Positions 10,273 through 21,934 are shown, counted from the first letter of the stretch. The stretch is 64,000 bases of DNA from Delphinapterus leucas (GCF_002288925.2 NW_022098066.1:83633867-83697866), one strand, 5' to 3'. The notes: generated from the letters alone by a model not told the origin. A program made the numbers and translations.

Positions 10273-10846
10273 GTATTAGTCAAGGTTCTCCAGAGAAACA
10301 GAACCAATAGGATATATAGAGATAAATGGACATATAAGAGAAGATTTATTGTGAGAATTGGCTCACGAAATTATGGAGGCTGAGATATGCTGCAATGTGC
10401 CATCTGCAAGCTGGACAGCCAGGAAGGCCAGTGGTATAATTCAGTCTGAGTCCAGAGGCCTGAGAATCAAGGGAGCTGATGGTATGACTCCCAGATTAAG
10501 GCCAAAGGCCTAAGAACCAGGGTGGGGGTAGGTGGGGAGGTACTAGTATAAGTCCCCAAAACCGAAGGCCCAAGACCAAATGTCCAAAGGCAGGAGAAGA
10601 TGGATGTCCCAGCTCAAGAATAAAGAGAATTCCAACTTCCTCTGCCTCTTTGTTTTATTCAGGCCCTCAACAGATTGGGTAATGCCAGCACAGATTGGTG
10701 AAGGCAGATCTCTTTACTCAGTTTACTGAATCAACTGCTAATCTCTTCTGGAAACACCCTCGTAGACATATCCAGAAATAACATTTTACCAGTTATGTGG
10801 GCATCCTTAGCCCAGTCAAGTTGGCACATAAAATTAACTATTATAG
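10273..10846 (-). mobile_element. Antisense LTR of an ancient endogenous retrovirus-like element
   Basis: The plus strand opens with TGTATTAGTCAAGGTTCTCC and AGAGAAACAGAACCAATAGG and closes with AAGTTGGCACATAAAATTAA, the inverted 3' and 5' ends of a widespread mammalian ERVL/MaLR-class LTR. Length about 570 bp. No internal viral gene follows, so it behaves as a solo LTR. A 5-bp TSD is not clean. Subfamily not resolved. Confidence 0.75.
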
Positions 10847-11460
10847 TAAGGATAGGAGGAATTCTGAGGAAGACATAAATCACTAGCATAACTGCTTGAT
10901 CCCTGGGCAGCTCAACCAATGAGAAGTAATATTCATTCAAAAATTAGTTATTGGTGCCAATCTCTAAGATCCCTTTCAGTCTTGAAAACCCTTGACTGTG
11001 TGCTGGACTAACAAATGAAGCGTAAGCCAAAGGATTTGTTCGCAAGTTTGCAATCTTTTACAAACTAATAGGGATTTTTGAAATAATTAGTGAATTAGGG
11101 GGAAAGGGGTGAGTATGGCTCCAAACTGAAAATGGTTGCATCCTGAAACTTCCAATGTGAATTGATGGTGTGGAATTTGGAGCATATTTTCCCATAGAAA
11201 TAATGTCGTAAAGGGTAGTTAGCTTCCCAGGCTAAGCCCTAAACATTTATTTAAGGACTAATGTTTAACTATAGAGATGAGAAAACTAGTTAAGATGGTC
11301 TCTGGGTGGGAAATAATGATGCCAAGCTCTGATGGGGACTCCAGGAGTACATCTCCCTCTCCAGAATTTCAGATTCAAGAATCTCTACCCCACACTACAC
11401 CAAGGATACCCTCCCCCTGCCTCCCTCTCTTCATAGGAAAGGATAATAACATTCATTGAT
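10847..11460. other. Unassigned sequence
   Basis: About 600 bp with no recognisable repeat or exon. Confidence 0.4.
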
Positions 11461-11474
11461 CACCTAAGTTTCTT

Positions 11475-11765
11475 TTTTTTTTTTAATTTATTTATTTATT
11501 TTTGGCTGTGTTGGGTCTTCGTTTCTGTGCGAGGGCTTTCTCTAGTTGTGGCAAGCGGGGGTCAGTCTTCCACGCGGTGCGCGGGCCTCTCACTATCGCG
11601 GCCTCTCTTGTTACGGAGCACGGGCTCCAGATGCGCAGGCTCAGTAGTTGTGGCTCACGGGCCCAGTTGTTCTGCGGCATGTGGGATCCTCCCAGACCAG
11701 GGCTCGAGCCCGTGTCCCCTGCATTGGCAGGCAGATTCTCAACCTCTGCGCCACCAGGGAAGCCC
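11475..11765 (-). mobile_element. CHR-type tRNA SINE (long subtype)
   Basis: Antisense copy from poly-T/ATTTATTTATTT to GCCACCAGGGAAGCC. A 14-bp TSD with one mismatch (CACCTAAGTTTCTT at 11461-11474, CACCCAAGTTTCTT at 11766-11779). The antisense B-box GGGCTCGAGCC matches the Pol III consensus. Open frames of 84-128 codons across it are SINE sequence, not genes. Confidence 0.96.
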
Positions 11766-11859
11766 CACCCAAGTTTCTTAACGCAAGGACTGACCCCCCT
11801 CAGCAATATTCCTTTCATAAACCAATCCCTAAGCCCACCCACAAACAGAAAGCTTTATT

Positions 11860-12440
11860 TTTTTTCAAACGTTTATAGTATTTCCTAATTAAGAAAAGTA
11901 ATAGCAGATTATTGTAAAAATTTAGTGATACAGAAAAAGTATAAACAGGAGTTAAAATCACCTGTAACCACTGTTAAAATATTGATATCTATTTTTTTAT
12001 GTACCACATTTTAATTCTTATAATATTTTTACAAAATTAGAACTGTATTATGAACACTGCTTTGTAATCTGCTTTTTTTTTTTAACTTAACAATATGTCA
12101 GGAACATTTTCTATGTCAATAGATATACATCATCTTCACCTTTTTTTTTTTCATCTTCACCTTTTTAATGATTATCAGGAGTGTAGTGAGAGGAAACGGC
12201 ACCCAAAGGCAATATAATATGTTTGTGGCTTCTGTCTACAAGGATGTTAGCACTGCACTAGAATTCCCAAAGACTAGCATCTGTGTGGGACCCTCTAGGC
12301 TGATTCCAGCAGATATGTCCCCTCCAACTATTGTTAAGTCCTTGCGTTCCATAATTTCTTACTCTGTAGATTTAACAAAGTTCATGTAATGCCCTATTAT
12401 TGGGCATTTCAACTTTCTTGTTAATATAAATATCACCATG
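11860..12440 (+). repeat. Ancient interspersed repeat, likely LINE-derived
   Basis: Order of motifs: AGAAAAGTAATAGCAGATTA, AAATCACCTGTAACCACTG, TTGTAATCTGC with poly-T, AACTTAACAATATGTCAGGA, and later ATTGGGCATTTCAAC and AATATAAATATCACCATG. Parts match the copy at about 22595 and, in antisense, about 58890. I recall this as a common mammalian LINE 3' region but cannot give a subfamily. The middle (12185-12390) is unclear. CATCTTCACCTTTT is duplicated at 12131 and 12152. Confidence 0.55.
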
Positions 12441-13030
12441 TTGAAGGTAAGTAACGCACTTTTAATTTCTAAGACAAGGTAATTTGGTGCTGCTGACACA
12501 TTCCTTTCTCTGCCCCAAATAAATTACTCCGTGTGATTCTCAGCCCTCGTTTCAAAGCCTTGCAGACAGCTCGTGGGAAAAAACAGAATTTCTGAACAAA
12601 ACAATTCAAAACAAAACAAAAAATACTGGCCTCCCCTATTCAACAACCCCTTCCCCACCACAACATAACACACAAAAGGAAGTGTGCTGGGTGAGTGGCG
12701 AAACACTGGGAGAGATAAGGGTGACCTTGACAGATCCTGAGAAAACCCTTCAAAAATCTTGGGAGATTACTTCTGTGGGTAAACAGGAGTAGGTGTTTAA
12801 ACCCTGAACAGCTAAACCAAACTTTGTCAAAGCTCTTGCCACCGCCATTTAGCCCACTACCCCCAGAACAGTTACCACCAGTGCCTCCTGCTTCCAGTAC
12901 TGCCCAGGTTTCCATGAGCTCCCATGCATCCCTCAGGTTGAGGTACCAGCTGCGCCTGTGGCAGTGAGGACATGTGTGGAAGACAGAGGCTGATGGGACA
13001 GTGAGAGGCTGGGGAGAAATGCGCTAATCA
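12441..13030. other. Unassigned sequence
   Basis: No repeat recognised. AAGGTAAGTAACG at about 12445 resembles a donor but adjoins LINE-derived sequence. Confidence 0.4.
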
Positions 13031-13034
13031 CAGA

Positions 13035-13200
13035 CTCAGGAGACCTGAGCTCAGGTCCTAACTGACACTTAGAGAGCAGAGTGACCTTGAGAAGTCACTC
13101 ATACTCTTTGGCCCTCACTTTCCATCTTGGTAAAAGGAAGGAATTGGGTTAAATTAAATTGACTGTTCCTTCCAGTTCTAAAATTCAACATCTCTATGAT
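13035..13200 (+). repeat. MIR-like SINE
   Basis: Sense MIR/MIR3-type: AGACCTGAGCTCAGGTCC, GAGTGACCTTGAGAAGTCAC, TTCCATCTTGGTAAAAGG, ending in TTCCAGTTCTAAAATTC. Confidence 0.75.
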
Positions 13201-13545
13201 TCTAAGTGACTGGTTCTCTCCCTACTAAGCCAGAGCTTGGAAGAAGTTGAAGTTTGTCTTGGATGTCTGACTGTTCTGCTCTTGGAGCTGTTCCCCTCCC
13301 TTACACATCCAGCAGTCTGGGAGCACAAAATATGTTCTTAGAACCTTCCAGATGATGGCACTGTGTTGAAAACTCAAGGTTATTCCAGATAAGGAGAATA
13401 GAAATGAGCAAACGCTCAGAGGTGTGTTTTAATTAGGATGCTTTCAGCCGTCAGTAACGGAAAATCCAGGTGCAGTCAACCTCATACACCATTATACGGT
13501 GGGAATGTATAGGGTGCGTTAATGCTAATGGATGGCTCACTTATA
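13201..13545. other. Mostly unassigned; possible old repeat at 13427-13500
   Basis: AATTAGGATGCTTTCAGCCG followed by CAGTAACGGAAAATCC resembles a common old repeat also hinted at near 49580, but I cannot name it. Confidence 0.4.
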
Positions 13546-13760
13546 AATGATCCATTTATTTATTCATTCTTTCCATCATCCATCCATCTATTTAAAAAAA
13601 TGCACAGAGTTTGGTACTGTGCTGAGAACTAGATATTCAAGTGACTCAAACATAGCATATACATTAAAAGAGACCAAAACTTAAGGGTGTAATAAAGTTC
13701 CAGATGCTCCTAGACCCCTCTGAGTGGTGTTACCAGATGGGAGTTATACAGGCATGGAGA
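13546..13760 (-). repeat. L2 LINE 3' fragment
   Basis: Antisense L2: ATTTATTTATTCATTC, then GTTTGGTACTGTGCTGAG and a body resembling other L2 copies. Diverged. Confidence 0.5.
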
Positions 13761-14097
13761 ACTATTTGGGAGAAAAATGCTATCTTGGTTTAGATTGCCA
13801 AGTCTACAAGGACATTTTGGTATCCAACAGGTCTACCTGGATTGAGGGGGCTGGGCAATGCAGGAACTGGCAAGGAACATAGAAGGGATCAAGTTGGAGC
13901 TCTGATCTCAGAGGAACATAGAATGGAAATCAGGAACCATGCATGTCGGCAACTATTCACCTACACTCAAGGGTGCAGAGAGAGTCCCACTCACTTCCAG
14001 GTCTGACTTATTGACTATGGGCCTGCAAGAGGCCAAATCATGAAGGTTGAAGCACAGGTAGACCTGAATAGGAGGGGACACTGACAGGTGACTTCAA
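13761..14097. other. Unassigned sequence
   Basis: About 340 bp, nothing recognised. Confidence 0.4.
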
Positions 14098-14335
14098 ACA
14101 GATAATGATAATAATAATAACAACTGACACTTATAGTGCCAGACGGTGACCTAAGTCCTTAATACGCATGAGCTCATTTAATCTTCATAATACCTCTGTG
14201 GTGTTATATCCCCAGTTTACATAGGAGGAAAGATAGAACAGAGACCTTGCCCAAGGTCACCCAACTGATTAGTGGTGGAGCTAGGGTTTGAATCCAGGCG
14301 GTCTGGTTTCAATGTCTGTTCACTCAACCACAAAA
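14098..14335 (-). repeat. MIR SINE
   Basis: Near full-length antisense MIR: GCATGAGCTCATTTAATCTT, CTTGCCCAAGGTCACCCAAC, GGGTTTGAATCCAGGCGGTC, CACTCAACCAC. A short TAATAA run marks its edge. Confidence 0.92.
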
Positions 14336-14379
14336 TAAATTACATGACAAAATAAATTATACACAAAATAAATATGAGA

Positions 14380-14770
14380 AAGGCTACAAATAGAGCTAAG
14401 ATCAGAATGCTGTGGGAACTGAGAAAGTAACAAGTAATAAAAGTGCCAGGGAAACTCCCCAGAGGAGGTGACATTTGTGTTGTCTTAAAGAGTGAGCAGA
14501 AGTTCTCCAGGCAGAGGAATGGGGGGGCAGTCCATCCCAGGCAGCATGAGACAGCATGAGCAAAGACCTGAGGCGAGAAAGGAAATTGGCATTTTTGAAA
14601 ACCAGAAAATAATTCTACACAGCTGGACTGAAAGGTATGTGGGAGCTTGGCTTGCAAAGAAGTCAAAGTGTGGGACCAGATTGTTAAGAGCTTTGCAAAC
14701 CACGTTAATTTGTTCCGCAGGCAGCAGGGAGCTGAGGAAAGGGGTGAGTCAGGACTCTCCTCCAATTTTC
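14380..14770 (-). repeat. Ancient L2-like 3' UTR segment
   Basis: Order typical of a long old mammalian element: CAGAGGAGGTGACATTTG, GCAGAAGTTCTCCAGGCAGA, CATGAGCAAAGACCTGAGGC, then ACCAGATTGTTAAGAGC. The same order recurs near 26565, 32085 and 51920. Assigned to L2 from memory. Confidence 0.6.
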
Positions 14771-15454
14771 AGAGATCCACAGGATGATTTCCCAGTTGTC
14801 TTATCCTGGATCATTTCTGCTTTGCCCACCTGTTCCTCGCTTCTGGTCTCCCCTTCCTCCCCACCCAGCAATTACAGGTAGAGCTCAGGGCTGGGTAACT
14901 TCCGTTCTACTGCCAGTCCAGGGCTGGAAGGTGAGGGATGTATAGTTGGTCAAAGACAGAGCTGGGCAGGATACCCCAGCACCTTTCCACCATAGAATCC
15001 TGGGCTCCTCTTTCATCCTGGGAGCCCTGAATCCAAGAAAACCCAAGTAGAGGCCAACAAAGAACTTATTTTCCCTAAAATCTCTGTAAAGATCTCAAAG
15101 AACAAGGCTCTCAGTCAGAAGGCTCCCTTCTTAAGTGGAACAATGAATAGACAATGGAACTTGAGTTTCCCCAGGACATGATTTCCAATCCACTGGCCTA
15201 TTCTTCTTCTCTCCCGGACACACCTGCAGACCTACCAAGCATAATGAGTCTTTAAGATCACAAGCTGTGTCTCTACATTCAAAAATCTGTAGGTCCAAAG
15301 GCTCTTAGGCCACCTGCTTTTTGGTGTCTCTGCTGACCATGGAGAAAGAGGCTACTGGAGGTCCTGCAGCCTCAAGGGCAAAGTGACGCAATCACAGGAA
15401 TATGAATCCAACAGCAGCCCCAAAGCCTTCGGAACAAGTCATGTCACAAAGAAC
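14771..15454. other. Unassigned sequence
   Basis: About 680 bp, no repeat or exon recognised. Confidence 0.4.
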
Positions 15455-15640
15455 TCTAAACTCAACTCAAATGCAACCTCTGTCACTAGGTGGCTGTGTG
15501 ACTTGGGCAAGTCCTTTAACCTCTCCAAACCTCAATGCCCCCACGGTAAAAAGGGTCTTCCTTTTGTGAAAAGGCTGTTCTGGCTCTGACAAATCCATCA
15601 CAATACTGTACTGAACTAATGTGTTCCAAACTACAAAGTA
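15455..15640 (+). repeat. MIR SINE
   Basis: Sense MIR: GTCACTAGGTGGCTGTGTGA, TTGGGCAAGTCCTTTAACCT, CCCACGGTAAAAAGGG. Confidence 0.85.
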
Positions 15641-16324
15641 CCACGCAACTGATGTTATTATCAATCAGAGTCTTGCTCTCCACGTTGTGGGGAAAGCTCT
15701 TCCTATGAGAGGAAACCATTCAGGCTTGTCAGTGGCATGTCAGCAACCAGAAACAGCTTAGCACAGAGCCGTGCCCGTGATTCTAGAGCAGAGCAGGCAA
15801 CATGCAAGAAGTATATCTGCTTCTGCACAAGCCAAGGTGGAGCCAGGCAGGGAAGGAAGAAGGTTTTCCCACGGCTGTTGTGCCTCTGCGCCTTCATGCA
15901 TCATCCTTCTCCTGAACTCGTGCTCAAAGACGCTGGAGTCCAGAAGTTGTTGGCACAGACCCTCTCCAAGGGTAGGGGGGGTGTGGGTAAATTTTAACAC
16001 AAAGCCTTATAAGATGTCTGTTTGTGTTTTATTTTTGATAAAGTAATGAGGCAGGCAAGTTGAAGACTAGGGTTTGGATCTCTCCAGTTTGATCAGCATA
16101 GCCCACAAAGAGGGGCTTGCCCTGTCTGGGAGGAGGTCTGCAGTGAGGTCCGGAGGAAGTAGGGCTGAGTCTGCAAGAAAGAGAGACAGGAACAGAGCAT
16201 CTTGGTGTTTGAAAGGTTGGCATGAAGAGGAAGATTGGCTCATTCTGGGCAGCTCAAAAGGCTGGAGCTAGGACCCGAGGTGGGAAGGAGGAGGAGGAAG
16301 GGGTCTAACAACTTATTCTTCCCA
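15641..16324. other. Unassigned sequence with several open frames
   Basis: Frames of 64-91 codons overlap on both strands at 15703-16046, reflecting low stop density. No domain or splice pair supports coding. Confidence 0.4.
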
Positions 16325-16505
16325 GGCATCTAAGTGCTTCCCAAGTATTCTGACAGCTAATCGTCACAACAATACTGTGAAGTGGTTACTATTATTAACC
16401 TCTATTTTACAGATGAGGAAACCAAGGCATAGAGGTTAAATAGCTTGTCCAAGCCACATAGTAAGTAAATGACTGTGCCAGGCCCCCAACCCAAACATTC
16501 TGCCT
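16325..16505 (-). repeat. MIR SINE
   Basis: Antisense MIR: CTAATCGTCACAACAATACT, TTTTACAGATGAGGAAACCA, AGCTTGTCCAAGCCACATAG. Confidence 0.9.
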
Positions 16506-16580
16506 CCAGGGTCCTATAAGGGCTTTCTGCCTCCTATGAGGTTGTACTTTTAGAGCTTACCAATTTAAAAAGAGAGAGAG

Positions 16581-16985
16581 ACAACGCATATATATGGAAT
16601 CTAGAAAAATGGTACTGATGAACCTAGTGGCAGGGCAGGAATAAAGACGCAGATGTAGAGAACGGGCTTGAGGACACAGTGAGGGAAGGGGAGGCTGGGA
16701 TGCAGTGAGAGAGTAGCATTGACATATATACACTACCAAATGTAAAATAGATGGCTAGTGGGAAGCAGCCGCATGGCACAGGAAGATAAGCTCGGTGCTT
16801 TGTGACGACCTAGAGGGGTGGGATAGGGAGGGTGGGAGGGAGGGAGATGCAAGAGGGAGGGGATATGGGGATATATGTACACATATAGTTGATTCACTCT
16901 GTCGTACAGCAGAAACTAACACAACATTGTAAAGCAGTTATACTCTAATAACCATGTATAAAAAATAAAAGGAGAGAACATAAGA
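16581..16985 (+). mobile_element. L1 LINE 3' end (5'-truncated insertion)
   Basis: A 405-bp 3' UTR remnant of an artiodactyl/cetacean-type L1: GGAATCTAGAAAAATGG, a G-rich tract, TTCACTCTGTCGTACAGCAG, AACACAACATTGTAAAGC and an A-rich tail. A 19-bp TSD (AATTTAAAAAGAGAGAGAG) lies at 16562-16580 and 16986-17004. No ORF2 remains, so it is dead on arrival. Confidence 0.92.
16815..16844 (+). other. G-quadruplex motif in L1 3' UTR
   Basis: Seven runs of three or four G (starting at 16815, 16820, 16826, 16830, 16834, 16838 and 16842) separated by 1-3 bases. G-rich tracts are a known feature of mammalian L1 3' UTRs. This one exceeds the minimum quadruplex rule by three runs. Confidence 0.85.
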
Positions 16986-17004
16986 AATTTAAAAAGAGAG
17001 AGAG

Positions 17005-17464
17005 AGAGAGCTGTTTTATGGAAGTATTTAAGCCAAGGCTAAGGGACCATTTTCAAGGGATGCTGGCTCAGTAAATTTCCTTGGCAAAAAGTATCAGAAA
17101 CCAACGTTTACTACTTTAAACTAGGGAGGAGGAGAGAAAGTAGGAGAAGGAGAAGAAAGATCTTTGAAGAGGAAGAGCAAAATGAGGAGGGGGGCACACT
17201 TGTTGGCAGAGTGTTGAGAGTGGGATGCAGAATAAAAGAAACTTCTGCAGATCCAGATTCAAGAAGGACCAGAACTAGGACGGCCCTAGGATCCAGGGAG
17301 CAGGAACCGATTAACCACTTCTTCAGGGCACAATTATCCAAGTAAATCAGCTTTAATGGCTTTCTGTCTTTTTGTCATTCTGCTCAGGATTCAAATTCCA
17401 GGGAAAGAATATTCTCTCAGCCAAGCCTGCGAAAAGATTAATGATACAAACCACTCATGTTTGT
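17005..17464. other. Unassigned sequence, purine-rich at 17120-17200
   Basis: Holds a GAGGAGGAGAGAAAG-like purine-rich stretch. No exon or repeat family recognised. Confidence 0.45.
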
Positions 17465-17670
17465 GGTGTGTTTATTTTCTACCGGGCCCTGTTCTAAGCA
17501 CTATATTTACACATATTTTTTTTCTCACTGTAACCCTATGAGGCAGGTACTATTGTAATTAAGAAACTGAGCCACAGAATTTGAACTAGCAGTCCAAGTT
17601 TGCACAGATGGTCTAGTGGCAGAGCTGGGATTCAAGCCGAGGCAATGTGACGCCCCCATGCTTTATTTCC
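17465..17670 (-). repeat. MIR SINE
   Basis: Antisense MIR: CGGGCCCTGTTCTAAGCACT, ACCCTATGAGGCAGGTACTA, TGGCAGAGCTGGGATTCAAG. Confidence 0.9.
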
Positions 17671-18185
17671 TAGAATATCAACAGGGAAAGGTCAGGTCCC
17701 CCAAAGCAGAATTTTGGTGTTGATGAAGAAGGGTGACGGATGCTAAGAGGTAAAGTCCACAGATGCTTCCTCATGACTTGGTCCTGCTAGAGGGAAAAGG
17801 GAGGACTTCTGAGGTACCTTTGTGCCCAAGAATTCCACGTTCAAGTTTCCATCCTTACCCCCTGGCCATTGCAAGGAGAAGATTAAAAAAGCAAGGAGCA
17901 AAAAAGAAAAAAAGAAAATAACAAAAGGACCAGAACAAAAGGAATGGATGAAATACAGATATAAGGGAATAATTTCTGAACAAGAAATTGTTCAAACGAC
18001 AAAATTCTAAGAGAATAAAAGGCATGCCTATGAAAGATAACTTGAAAGACAACAAAGAAAAGATCCCAAATACTGAAGCACTTTGAGAAACTGAAATTAA
18101 TTGGAGAAAAGCAGAGAGGCCAATTTCTCCCAAATATTAAAGGCTTGATGTGAAGCTCTGAGTGTTACAAGAGGCTGGACCCCAT
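17671..18185. other. Unassigned, A-rich at 17880-17960
   Basis: Purine/A-rich block (AAAGAAAAAAAGAAAATAAC). No gene recognised. Confidence 0.4.
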
Positions 18186-18189
18186 TGTG

Positions 18190-18395
18190 GTTCAGGGTGA
18201 CAGCTTGGAGTCAGGCTGCAGGGATTAAACCCTGCCTCCAGTTCACTGTGGAAAAGTTACACGGTGTCTCCGAGTCGCAGAGTCCTTATCTATAAAATTT
18301 TAATAATGCCTATGTCAGAGGAATGTTGAAAGGATTAAGCGAGTAAGAATGTGTTAAGCACAGTGCCTGAATATTAGCTACTTGACCACTAGATG
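18190..18395 (+). repeat. MIR SINE
   Basis: Sense MIR: GCTTGGAGTCAGGCTGCAGG, TATCTATAAAATTTTAATAA, GGATTAAGCGAGTAAGAATG, AAGCACAGTGCCTGAATATT. Confidence 0.85.
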
Positions 18396-18734
18396 TTAGC
18401 TCTCACGAGCCCATGGTGGTCTTGGGACAGGCACGCAGGAACACCTGTGGTAGGGTGCCTAGAACCAGCCCCTCCTGGGGAATCATAAGCAGAGGTCCTA
18501 GAACAGCAGAGGTCTGGATCCTGCATGGGAGGCCAAGGTAGGCCTCAACAGACAGGCGATCAGTGTGAGGAGAGGAGAAACATCCCACGAGTCTGAGAGC
18601 GTGCATGGTGGAACGCCGGAAATGAAGCTCTGAGACAACATTCTACCTAGAATATTACTGTAAAAACTCCTCTTTGTATAGTCTCGGAACACCCCTTTGA
18701 AGTTTCCAAGGAGTGGGGAACAGAGCCCTGGGCT
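18396..18734. other. Unassigned sequence
   Basis: About 340 bp between two MIRs; nothing recognised. Confidence 0.4.
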
Positions 18735-18955
18735 GGCTATCAAGAGCCCTGGGTTCTGGCTTCCGCGGATGCCAGTTAGGCTCTGGGGCCCTGGGTAAAG
18801 TCATTTATACCTTCAGTGTCTCAACTTCCTTGTCTGAAAAAGTGAGGATAACGATATCCACCTCAAACCACTGGGGTGAAGACTAAATGAGGTGATGCCC
18901 ATAAAGCACTGGGAACACGGTAGGTACTGAATAAATGATAACTTTCCTCCCTCCC
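18735..18955 (+). repeat. MIR SINE
   Basis: Sense MIR: AGAGCCCTGGGTTCTGGCTT, CCTTGTCTGAAAAAGTGAGG, GCACTGGGAACACGGTAGGT, ACTGAATAAATGATAAC. Confidence 0.85.
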
Positions 18956-19079
18956 ATCCATTGTTATAAAATAATGATACAACAAACAGACAGTCCACGG
19001 AAGCCGGAAGAGGATGGTGAGTGGATGCCTTTTGAATTCAATTCCCAGAACATCCCTGTGTTCTAGTGAACCTGGATCT

Positions 19080-19300
19080 TTAGCCAGTCTCACAGCCTGG
19101 AATGACCTCTCCCCATCCTATACCTTGGCTAGAAAAAGTCTTTTATCCTTCAAGGCCAAGCTCAAATATCGCTACCTCAAGCATTTGTTTCTGGAAATTC
19201 CCTCAGCACGTGACTTGTGTTCGCACTTATTTCCCTTTGCCTTGAAGGCAGAGAGAACGTCTTATTCACCTTGGTGTTATTCACAGTCCAGGCTACATCA
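19080..19300 (+). repeat. L2 LINE 3' region
   Basis: L2 signature: CCTGGAATGACCTCTCCCCA, ATCCTTCAAGGCCAAGCTCA, GGAAATTCCCTCAGCACG, GAAGGCAGAGAGAACGTCTT. A 141-codon frame over it is not a gene. Confidence 0.8.
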
Positions 19301-19440
19301 CACATTTCTCTTTAGCACTTTACTTTCATGGGGGTCTGGGAGCCTTCTGTTCCCTGAATTCACATCTCTATCTGGAACAACACCTAGTGCCTCCGCTTTG
19401 GCCTCACTGAATCCTGCTCGAGACAGCAGGAGGGGATGAT

Positions 19441-20079
19441 CTAGTTGGGAAATTTGGGAACAAGGACTGGGCATGCAGGGCTGACTTATCCATTCAGCAC
19501 AGTGGCTAGTGTCCACAATACTTTTAGGGGCCCACCCTAAACCTAAAAAATGTTTTAATTTCTTTTAAAATAAGAAAAAAATAAATGTCTAGGTTAAGTC
19601 AAAGAAAGTGTTTTAAAATATAATATTAATATATTCATCTTTAAGCTAATGCATATATAATTTTTAACATTTTTTTATGGGGGAAAGGGCCCCGAAGGCC
19701 AAAGTGCCTGTTACCCACACACATTACGATGCAACTCTGTGGGTGTGGGTAGCTCAGCCCCTCCCCGCCTTCCTCTTGGGAAGCTGCCTTGCCTGAGGGC
19801 GGGAAGCAAGCACTAAGCCTGCTCCTCCATGCTCACCGTTTGACAGGGGCACGGCTGTGTCCAGCATTGCTGGGTGACTGGGAAGAAAAGTCCACTGTAG
19901 CTATACACCCTAAGCTAAGGATCGAACATCGTCTCATCAGTAAGAAAGACATGTTGTCCTCCTTACTCCTTGTCCCTCTGTCTCTTTCTTCCATTTTAAC
20001 CAACTTGGGCAGAAAATGGGGATGTCATTTATTGGTTCCCTTGAGATCACTGTATTGATCCTTTAAATGACCTTGTCGG
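19441..20079. other. Unassigned sequence, AT-rich at 19540-19680
   Basis: Holds an A/T-rich stretch and otherwise unplaced sequence; no gene recognised. Confidence 0.4.
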
Positions 20080-20260
20080 GTAAGCTTGATCTTTATTCAA
20101 CAGATGAAGATATTGAAGAACAGAGAGTTTAAAGAATTTAATCAAGGCCAAGCCGTTAACAAATGGGTTCAGAACCAGGGTTTTTGGACTCCAAGTTAAA
20201 TTTCCTTTCTCCCACTGCATTCTGTAGTAAGGGCTCAATAAACGAGTGTTAAAATGAATC
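20080..20260 (-). repeat. MIR SINE
   Basis: Antisense MIR: TTCAACAGATGAAGATATTG, AGGCCAAGCCGTTAACAAAT, GGGTTCAGAACCAGGG. Confidence 0.8.
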
Positions 20261-21070
20261 AAAATGGTGAAAGCATGTTTACCAGGCAGCACAGAACTTG
20301 GTTGAAATTTTCCAGAATTGTTGACTTGGCAATTATAAGCTTCAGGAGAAACCTTTGACTTTCACCATTCCCTTAATAAACGCTTCATAAAGTTCCAATC
20401 CATTTTCCTGCCCTGAAGAAGCTCCATCAGATGTAGCATATTTTGACCCTATTTTCTGCTATCTTTGCAAGGAAAAGATTAGGGGGAAAAAAATCATTTC
20501 TTTATCAGAGTACTTAGAATAAAAGTACATTTGATTTTCATGGAGACAGGCAGAAATATGAATAATCATGTACTTTTTTGAAATTAAATTTCTATTCCAA
20601 GAGGCCAACACTCAAGATTAGCCCTTTCTAATGTCTCTGGCCTGCAAACTTCCACACTGAGCCTTGGAAAGGAGAGAGGCTTTGGGATGAAACTGATGAA
20701 TGGCTGTGCTTGTGTTATTATTACGAGAGGACTCTGTTTCCTCTCACACAAAGTCCCAGTAGATCACTGATCAAGTTTCAAATATTTGCCAAAAGAAATG
20801 TTTTGGAGAGAAAAGAATCCCCCACTCTCCTTGCCAGATGGAATTCCAAGATTGCTGGACAAGATGAAGTAAAGGATCTGCAGGAGAGTCCCTAATTTCC
20901 ATATTGAATTTACATGCATTTCTGCCTCACCTTCACACATATAGGTGAACCATCTGGCCAGCCTGGGTCAGCTCTCTTTGCTGTGAGTGCCATAAACCTT
21001 GCATTTTCTTCTCTCGTTCCTGTTTCACACACATAATCAACTCTTCTTTTTTTTTTTTTTGGTCCTTTCT
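20261..21070. other. Unassigned sequence
   Basis: About 0.8 kb with a poly-T run near 21046. No repeat family or exon recognised. Confidence 0.4.
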
Positions 21071-21145
21071 TCCTATTAGATTATGGGCTACATGAAGACG
21101 AGGACAATGCCTGTCTTGTTTACAGTTTTGAACAGAGTATGTGGC
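21071..21145 (+). repeat. L2 LINE 3' end fragment
   Basis: CCTATTAGATTATGGGCTAC, GAAGACGAGGACAATGCCTG and TTGTTTACAGT follow the L2 3' UTR order. It directly precedes a MIR. Confidence 0.65.
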
Positions 21146-21149
21146 TACA

Positions 21150-21405
21150 CACAGATCAGCAGTTAAGAGCATGGGCCAGGGGAAACATAGACCCGGGTTT
21201 GAGTTCTACCGAGCCACTTACTCATTGTGTGACTTAGAGAAAGCAACTTCTATTTCTCAGTTTTCTCATTTGTAAAATGGGGGTGATAATAGTCCCTACC
21301 TCATAGAGCTATTGTAAAGGTTAAATTAGCCCACACATGTAAAGCATTTACCTTGGCCCCCGGCACTTTATGAGTGCATAGTAAATATTCACTGCTACTC
21401 TTATA
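21150..21405 (+). repeat. MIR SINE, nearly full length
   Basis: Among the best-kept MIRs here: CAGTTAAGAGCATGGGCCAG, ACCCGGGTTTGAGTTCTACC, TCATTTGTAAAATGGGGGTG, ATAGTCCCTACCTCATAGAG, ACATGTAAAGCATTTACC. Confidence 0.95.
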
Positions 21406-21934
21406 TTAAGCACTAAATGAGTATTTTGTGTAGAATTTTTTTTAATGAGAGTGGGCTCAGGTAAGAGGAATGCAGGAGGCTAAGGGAAATTCTTCTCCCG
21501 CCAAATGGGATATTGCCTGATTGGCTTCTGGGGGGGTCCTCCCCCAAGGCCACAAGGGACAGATGAGCAGCTCCAAAGCAGTCCTGCGGCACCAGCTCCT
21601 GAGATGTGAGCCCTCATCATCCCCTGCACCCACCCCCAGAGCAGAGAGAACTGAGACTCTGTTCAGCGAGACTCTGTTCCCCAAAAGAACCTGCTCCGGA
21701 GCAAAGGACACAAGCTCTACTGTGAAGGAAGTGTGCCCAGGTCCCTCACCTGCCCCAGATGCAACGTCTGGAAGGCTATCAGCTCAGAGCTGCTCCAGTT
21801 TCCTCTATTATTGCTTAGCCCTCACTGCTCTCCCAATAGCCTGGCTGTGGGAACTGCTGCCCAGATGGCAGCCTGGGTCAATGCAGGGGCAGGATTGCAT
21901 TTGGGGAGGGGCTCTCTTCCAAAGGAGCACTGAG

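Noticed and set aside
14380..14770. Open frames on both strands (up to 141 codons) suggesting a gene
   Set aside because: The stretch follows the order of an ancient L2-like element found in four places in the window.
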